The position numbers were made by a program, and so were the translations under genes. The notes beneath the pieces are model-generated. The model saw nothing but the letters and a program-made list of their open reading frames with translations. It was not told where the DNA came from and ran no database searches. From Plantago major (Eukaryota > Streptophyta > Magnoliopsida > Lamiales > Plantaginaceae), in the NCBI GenBank assembly GCA_026545765.1, contig CM048840.1:32244765-32308764 (forward strand): a DNA stretch of 64,000 nt, in the 5' to 3' direction. How positions within the stretch are numbered: position 1 is the first letter of the stretch; each line of letters starts with the position of its first letter. Below are positions 58,052 to 64,000 of this stretch, piece by piece.

Positions 58052-58875
58052 ATTGTTATTAATGTTTTATTATTATGAGAGAATTAGAATTTATCATGTT
58101 TATGGAAAATCCAAATTGATCTGACTTTAGCCTTATTTTGATAGATGAAGACATAGCTGTGAAACTGACTTTCTTTGGACTTATTAATTGTCATATGATA
58201 AGACGACGTTTGTAATCAAGTAAAAGTAACTATTTTAATTCCAACATATTTGTCATAATTTGGCATGCTAGTGAGCTTATTGGTGTAGACTAGCTGTGTG
58301 TCCTTTTTGGTGACTGAAGATAGATGCTTTATTAAAATTCTTTAATCTCCTTTTATTAGTATAATAACAATATAGTATGTCGAATCACATACAGAGAAGC
58401 TATTTTGACATTACTCTAGATTTGTTCTTTTATGTGATGCAATCTACATCTATTACCCTGATTTGCCATATAATCTATATACTATTTCTTTCTTTAGATT
58501 CTACATTAATTCCAAATTCCAATGCTTATTTCCAAATTCCAGCCCAGGTTGGTGTTAGTAGGTGGACATACGGTATAAAGTAGAAACTTCATTGAGTAAT
58601 ACGATCGTATAACTGTCAATTTCTTTTTAAAAATAAGTTTATTCATTTATAAGATAGTAATAGTATGCATTTCTCACGAATTAATTCTTGGATTCCCGGA
58701 GAACTTAATACATTAGTATTGGTGGTTTTAGATGAAAATTTAAAATAAATAATGAAATATAAAAAGATATGTAAAAAATGTAATTTTAGTGGGAAGCGTG
58801 CAAAAAGTTGGTAAAATGTGTAAATATAATTATTTATTTATTTATTGGACATGGGTACCTTAATTGTTTTTGTAA
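58052..58875. other. Intergenic, no feature recognised
   Basis: AT-rich sequence with short random open frames. Confidence 0.5.
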
Positions 58876-59156
58876 TATACTCCATCCGTCCCGGAGAAGC
58901 TGTCCACGTTACTGTTCATGCACATGTTTTAAGGGGAGTAATATTATAACTCAATATAGTACATGCGGAGTCTACTTTATGACTTTATTGGTAGTTGGAT
59001 TGATTGTTTAAGATACTTTTTGACTTTTTTAGGAGTAGTGAAGGATATAAAATTATATAATTGTTCCAAAAAATGGCAAAGAAATGAAAGTGGACAACTC
59101 TACAGGGACGTGCAAAATGACAAAAGTGGACAACTTCTATAGGACGGAGGGAGTAT
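58876..59156. mobile_element. Stowaway-like MITE
   Basis: 281 bp with good inverted ends: ATACTCCATCCGTCCCGGAG and the reverse complement of AGGACGGAGGGAGTAT. GTCCAC strings lie just inside both ends. Confidence 0.75.
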
Positions 59157-60130
59157 GAAGTTATATGTGACGGTTAAAAATAAAAAATATATAAAATTTT
59201 ACGGCATGGAAGGAGTATATTTTTTTGAAATATAGTAACATTTTATTATTTTTTTTTTGAAAAATGTATAAGTTAAGTGTACATGATAAATTTTTATAGT
59301 ATAAAGTATTTGACCAAATATTTAGATACTGTTTGAAATGCGATTAAAATAAAATAAATTAATTAAAAATATTTAAACTTTTTCTTAACTCAAAGATTTA
59401 ATCCTGTGCCAAACAGACCCTTAAATATTTTCTCAATACATTAGATAGATAATAACAAATAAATCTAAAGAGAATAAACTATATCATTAAATCCATTAAT
59501 TACGGGATTGAAGTTAAAAGAAGATGTACACGATTTTGCAACTTGTTTTCTTGAGAGCATAGGGTGTAGGGATGTCTTTTAGGTTGGGGCTCTGGCGGTT
59601 TTGGGTTACTTATTTATGACCACGCATTAAATTTCTTGCCACTTGCTTTGGAAAGAGCATAGGGTGTATGGACGTTGGCAAATATATGTGGTAATTTTAT
59701 TGGAATTGGCTTACCTTAGGAGTGAGGTTTTCTCCAAGTAGTGCACTTTTGGTTGGCAAAAAGGACCATCACTTCAAGTCATGGTTACATGTGCGGGGAG
59801 TATTCCGTCTTTGTGGTCTTGGCTTAGGATTCATCCGCGACCCCTCACTCTCGACTAGACTTTTGTCTAGACATGCTAGACGACGGGGTGACCAAGATGA
59901 CAACTAGATTCATTGCTTGGGAATTGCTCTCTCTCTACTTGTTGGAATTGACGCTTTGGATAATTTGAAACCAAGGAAGTGTTGTGGTTGAGACATTAAA
60001 TTATGGTTTAAGTGGAGCTTAAGCCATGACAATTTGGAAGTTGTATGTAGATTTGATGTACTACTTGCAAAAGGTGCCAACTGGGAAGACTTTTGAGGAA
60101 ATTAATAGGCGATGTACACTCCATAGATAA
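59157..60130. other. Intergenic with a short duplicated string
   Basis: GAGCATAGGGTGTA(G/T)GGA occurs at about 59555 and 59657. No gene was recognised. Confidence 0.5.
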
Positions 60131-60239
60131 GGTGGAGGTATTTCATTTGTGGAATTTTGTTGTTGAGGTTGTGATGTAATGTTATATTTTAGTTTGAGTT
60201 TTAATATATTTTTTGCCATTTCAAAAAAAGAAAAAAAAA
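60131..60239 (+). mobile_element. Very short 5'-truncated non-LTR insertion
   Basis: 109 bp that ends in an A-rich tail (60223-60239) preceded by TTTTAATATATTTTTTGCC. It is flanked by 10-bp direct repeats CCATAGATAA (60121-60130 and 60240-60249). Confidence 0.7.
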
Positions 60240-60259
60240 CCATAGATAACAGATTCATA

Positions 60260-60431
60260 CATGGGTGGAGTTAGGAGGGGGCATAGTGGGGCGTTCGTCC
60301 CCCTAAAATTTGGAAAAAATAAAATTTTATAAGGAATATTTTCGATGATTTGAGCCCATAACCTCGAAAATAAAACTATATGTAGATAAAATTCCGCCCC
60401 CACAAAACTTAGAATCTTGTCTCCACCCATG
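60260..60431. mobile_element. Small fold-back MITE-like element
   Basis: Ends CATGGGTGGAG and CTCCACCCATG are perfect inverted repeats of 11 bp around a 150-bp AT-rich middle. No clear target duplication. Confidence 0.5.
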
Positions 60432-61120
60432 AAGACAGATAATAAGTGTATAATTTCAACAAGTTTTCTGCTTGACAAGTCAAAAAAATTACACGTATAG
60501 ATCAATTATAAATACACAAAATTAAAAGATGTGATTAAAAGTTTTAAGTCACTCTCACGTACAACCTTTTCTCCATACCATTTTCTTCTCCATCTAATTT
60601 TCCAACATGAAGCAGCTTGCTTAGAATTATAATTGTTGGGTGGATTTTTTGGTCTTGCAAGTGGAACGGTTTTGAGGTGAAGCTCGTATAATTAAGTGTG
60701 GGTGTGTACCGTTATCTCGTTTAATTTGTAATATCGAATGGTGATTAATAGTTTTTTTTGTCTCCGAAGGGAGTATTGTGTCTGAAAGGAGTTATTAGTT
60801 AGTTAATTAATTATTAATTACAATTCAAATGAAATATATAAACATGCATTGCATGTATATTGAATTAAAAATAATTTTTTTTTTTTTTTTTTTTTTTTTG
60901 GTTTCACGCCTTAGGTTTCATGTACTGAAACACTTACATATACACGTAATTATTTTCATGTAATAATTATTATTATGTCATTTTATTACTAGATGAGAGA
61001 CCAATTAGGGGACACAAAAGTTATGAAATTTTAAATGTATAGTTTGTTAAATGTATAGTTTATTCATATTTATTACTAATCAGAAGTTGGGACCATACAT
61101 TTATACATTTTTATTAGTAT

Positions 61121-61219
<99 letters not shown>

Positions 61220-61460
61220 CTATTTAATTTGTTTGTGATTCAAGAATGTATGAATAAAAATTGAGAGTTTATATTTTATAACTTGGTCATATATATTCAA
61301 TACAAAATTTGATATCTAAGTCACAACTATGCCACATGATCCAAATCTCATCATGGATCTTTCAATACTGCTGGAATTCAGAACGTAGATTCATTGCTAG
61401 CAGCGCAGCTATGTGTAAAAGTTGAACATGATCAAACTTATAGTGACTATATATAACAAT
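60432..61460. other. 3' flank of the gibberellin oxidase gene
   Basis: AT-rich, with a poly-T run at about 60875-60899 and the GA microsatellite below. The poly(A) region of the - strand gene must lie here, but no single signal stands out. Confidence 0.5.
61123..61218. repeat. (AG)n microsatellite
   Basis: A pure AG run of about 96 bp, some 240 bp beyond the stop codon of the gibberellin oxidase gene. Confidence 0.95.
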
Positions 61461-63030
61461 TTAATTCATCATAAGAGACGGAATTGTTTTGTCAAAATGC
61501 TTGTTCTTGAGACAGAGAAACTCCTTCAAAGTCACAGGGCGGAACAGCGGTTCTGGAAGATTAGGCAGTGGTGCAACTACATAATCCACAGAAGGGCTGT
61601 AAAAGTAGGCCAAGGTGACCCTATGCTTAGTTTCATTCGGTATAACACGATGGAGAGCCGTCTTGAAACGTGCATTTGATAAAACGTGCAAGAAATCGCC
61701 CAAGTTGACAACTAGAGCGCCTGGAATGGGAGAAACTAGCATCCACCCAATGTCCTCTCGGAAAAGCTGAAGGCCGTTGGTGTCGTTCTGGTGAAGGATG
61801 GTTAGGAGGGACGAGTCCGTATGTGGTGCCATGCCGATGGCTGGGCTAGGGTTTGGGCAGCAAGGGTAGGAGTTGAGCTGAAATGCACCTTCAGATTGGG
61901 AGACAGATGCTGTTAAGGCCATTTCTTGATCTTCATCCACTTCCAACGCCTTGAGGATGATGAGCAGGATTTTGTATGCCAATGATTTCACCTTTTTTTG
62001 GTAATTGTCTATTGCGTCACTGCATAATAAAAGTTCAATTATGCACACAAAATAGTACTTCGTTTGGAATAATTAAGTGAGTAATAGTATATAGCTAAAT
62101 AAATCACAATTAATATATTATTTATTAATTCTATTGTATTACATATATGTGTAGAAATTAATAACTATAGAATATAAATTCCACAGCGGACAAAAAATAA
62201 AAATATATATTTAATTTTCAGATGGAGTAAGTACAAGAAATGAAAAGATTTTAATAAATCTTAAATGGTGTAAATATGGCTATAAAACAATTTATGTGTC
62301 TCTACTGACTGAACCACATAGGACCGCTTAAGGTGGTTACCTACCTACACCTGAATTTGTTAGTATCGAAAAGTTAGAATACTCGAATTACCAGGAAATA
62401 TTATTGACCAAAAGATGAAATGAAAAAGAACAAAGGACAAAGAAAAGGTCAGTAAAAAAGAAATAAAACAAGGAAATGTGAACATGCAACCAAAATAAAG
62501 CGTGACATTTTATTTGCGTAGCTAAAAGTCATTATAATAAGTGCATACCAAAACTCTTCATAACCAAGAGGCCAAAGTTGTTTAGCATGCTCAACGGGAG
62601 ACCCCATAACGGTGAACCCCTCATGCCACATTAATTTCTCGAAAAAAGGCGAAATCCTCGCCACCCCATAACCGGTGGCTCCATTGGGCAGTCGCAACAC
62701 CTTAAGTTTTTCTTCCATCGGAAGATCAAACAACCTTTGAGCATGCGACTCAACCTCTTTAAAGAGATCGGGAGAAATACCATGGTTAGTCACGTAAAAC
62801 ATACCCCACTTTTCGGATGCATTTTTTAAGAGTTCCACCACATCTGGTGCCATAAGGTCGATTATGGGCACGCTCAATGTGTCCTTGACATGTTTTTGTA
62901 TAGACATACTGCCTGTGGGGTTCCACATGTGCGACTCCGGCAGCTCAGTGATGGAATCAAAATTTAGGGGAATGATGTGTTCTAGAGGAAGGTTGGTGTC
63001 TCTGTAAGCTTCGGAGAGACGTGTTGCCAT
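61461..63030 (-). CDS. GA3ox: Gibberellin 3-beta-dioxygenase (GA 3-oxidase)
   Basis: A soluble Fe(II)/2-oxoglutarate dioxygenase that adds the 3-beta hydroxyl, turning GA9 or GA20 into bioactive GA4 or GA1. Exon 1 is 62549-63030 and exon 2 is 61461-62019, with a GT-AG intron of 529 bp and a Cys codon across the junction. The protein is 346 residues, close to the family's 350-370. It has the N-terminal DIOX_N domain, the SGYGVARI/FF.K.MW.EGFT-type segment characteristic of GA 3-oxidases, and the NSYPCCPNP signature near 210. Iron ligands are His227, Asp229 and His284, and the 2-oxoglutarate Arg is 294. The RxS motif is RVT here (Thr296). I chose the ATG at 63030 over 63072 because the TATA box at 63101-63110 would put the transcript start near 63072. 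A related GA oxidase is the alternative. Confidence 0.88.
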
Positions 63031-63100
63031 TTGTGAAATAGTATTTGACAAGAAGTCTGTTTGTTTAAACAATGTGCTAAAAAGACATAGTCGAGTGTCT

Positions 63101-63110
63101 CTTATTTATA
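63101..63110 (-). promoter_or_regulatory. TATA box of the gibberellin 3-oxidase gene
   Basis: ATATAAATAA on the - strand, about 70 bases before the chosen start codon, giving a leader of roughly 40 bases. Confidence 0.6.
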
Positions 63111-63668
63111 TGTGATTTGATGTGCTTGGAAAGGAGACGGCCTTTTGGATTTAGTGCTGTCTTTTGTTAAGATTACAAACTTTAACACGAAGTTAATTAT
63201 TTTATTGTGGAATACTATATTATTTAATTTAAAAATAAATCGGGTAATATTATTACAAAAGAATTTAATTCTTAAAAACTGACTTCTTAAAAAAAATTGC
63301 ACATATTGTTTAAGAAAAACACCAATATACTTATTTTTCCGTCTTCCTTATCTTTTTCTTCCTTATCTTTGTATCTTCTAGATAGGGCACTTGTTCAAAC
63401 TTTCACAAAGTCTTGAAAGAAACGTGTATTAGGGAGAGACCTGGGAGACGAATTGATATTCTTAAGTATATGTATAATATTTTAAAAAATATAAGTAATA
63501 TTTTATAAGTGGACATCATGTTTTATGGATATGCATAGCACCGATGTTCATAGTAAAACCTCTAATGTTTTTTGATATAGCTGTGATGTTTGTCCGTCTC
63601 TTTTAGTCTCTCCATAAGACTGTCTTTCAGAATACTTACTCTCAAACTTTAATACATAAAATCAATTA

Positions 63669-63753
<85 letters not shown>

Positions 63754-64000
63754 CATGGTCTACTTCAAAATAATTATTTATAATATATAAGAATTTTCAA
63801 GGGTTACATTAATATAGATTTTTCCTTTGAGAAATTAATATATTTTACCTTAAGGATTGCATTGTATTAAGTTTGCCATATCCTCTCAAAGGTCTTTGTT
63901 AATAGGACAAAGTTTTCCAACTTATATGTTGTTTACATGATCTTCTCTCAACTGATGTGTATATTTTAACACGTCCCCTTCGCGAGTAGGCCGCGGTTAG
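63111..64000. other. Upstream region of the gibberellin oxidase gene
   Basis: AT-rich. It includes a long TA microsatellite at 63673-63752. No other gene was recognised. Confidence 0.5.
63673..63752. repeat. (TA)n microsatellite
   Basis: A pure TA run of about 80 bp. Confidence 0.95.

Overview
The window is nuclear DNA of a flowering plant. It holds two spliced plant genes, and most of the remaining sequence is recognisable plant transposons: an L1-type LINE, Copia and Tat/Athila-type LTR elements, Cassandra TRIMs, hAT, CACTA and Stowaway-like MITEs. AT-rich spacers, GT-AG introns and long AT and GA microsatellites agree with this. The gene sequences look like a core eudicot. I suspect an asterid, but that is a guess and not a result.

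Layout, left to right. 1-4564: a decayed LINE on the + strand, cut by the window edge. 5217-5430: a degenerate CACTA end. 6205-14720: a transposon with two long inverted arms. It was later split by a 5.15-kb non-autonomous LTR element (7202-12354, perfect 5-bp target duplication) and by a hAT-type MITE (13149-13930, 8-bp duplication). 14721-15870: three Cassandra LTRs with 5S-rRNA-like cores in mixed orientation. 16443-26415: a complete 18-exon LEUNIG co-repressor gene. 27262-27848: a short non-LTR insertion with a perfect 14-bp duplication. 30202-56555: a Sirevirus-like Copia element on the - strand. A second Copia element (34335-50517, perfect 5-bp duplication) sits inside its RNase H coding region. 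56556-61460: MITEs and worn Cassandra pieces. 61461-63030: a two-exon gibberellin 3-oxidase gene on the - strand.

The two host genes are separate units about 35 kb apart, and nothing suggests they work together. LEUNIG is a nuclear adaptor that links DNA-bound factors to repression machinery. The dioxygenase makes bioactive gibberellin.

The most unusual material is the block downstream of pol in the inner Copia element (36686-42240, - strand). It looks like a gene with its own TATA box and leader. It also carries a run of five GT-AG introns, each 77-87 bp long, between short phase-0 exons. Introns are not expected on the sense strand of an element copied from RNA. The second oddity is a 14-bp perfect palindrome, CTCGCCGCGGCGAG, repeated 19 times (with variants) in the Tat/Athila-type element. 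All calls come from reading the sequence; no searches were run. Exon edges and element ends rest on visible splice signals, terminal repeats and target duplications.
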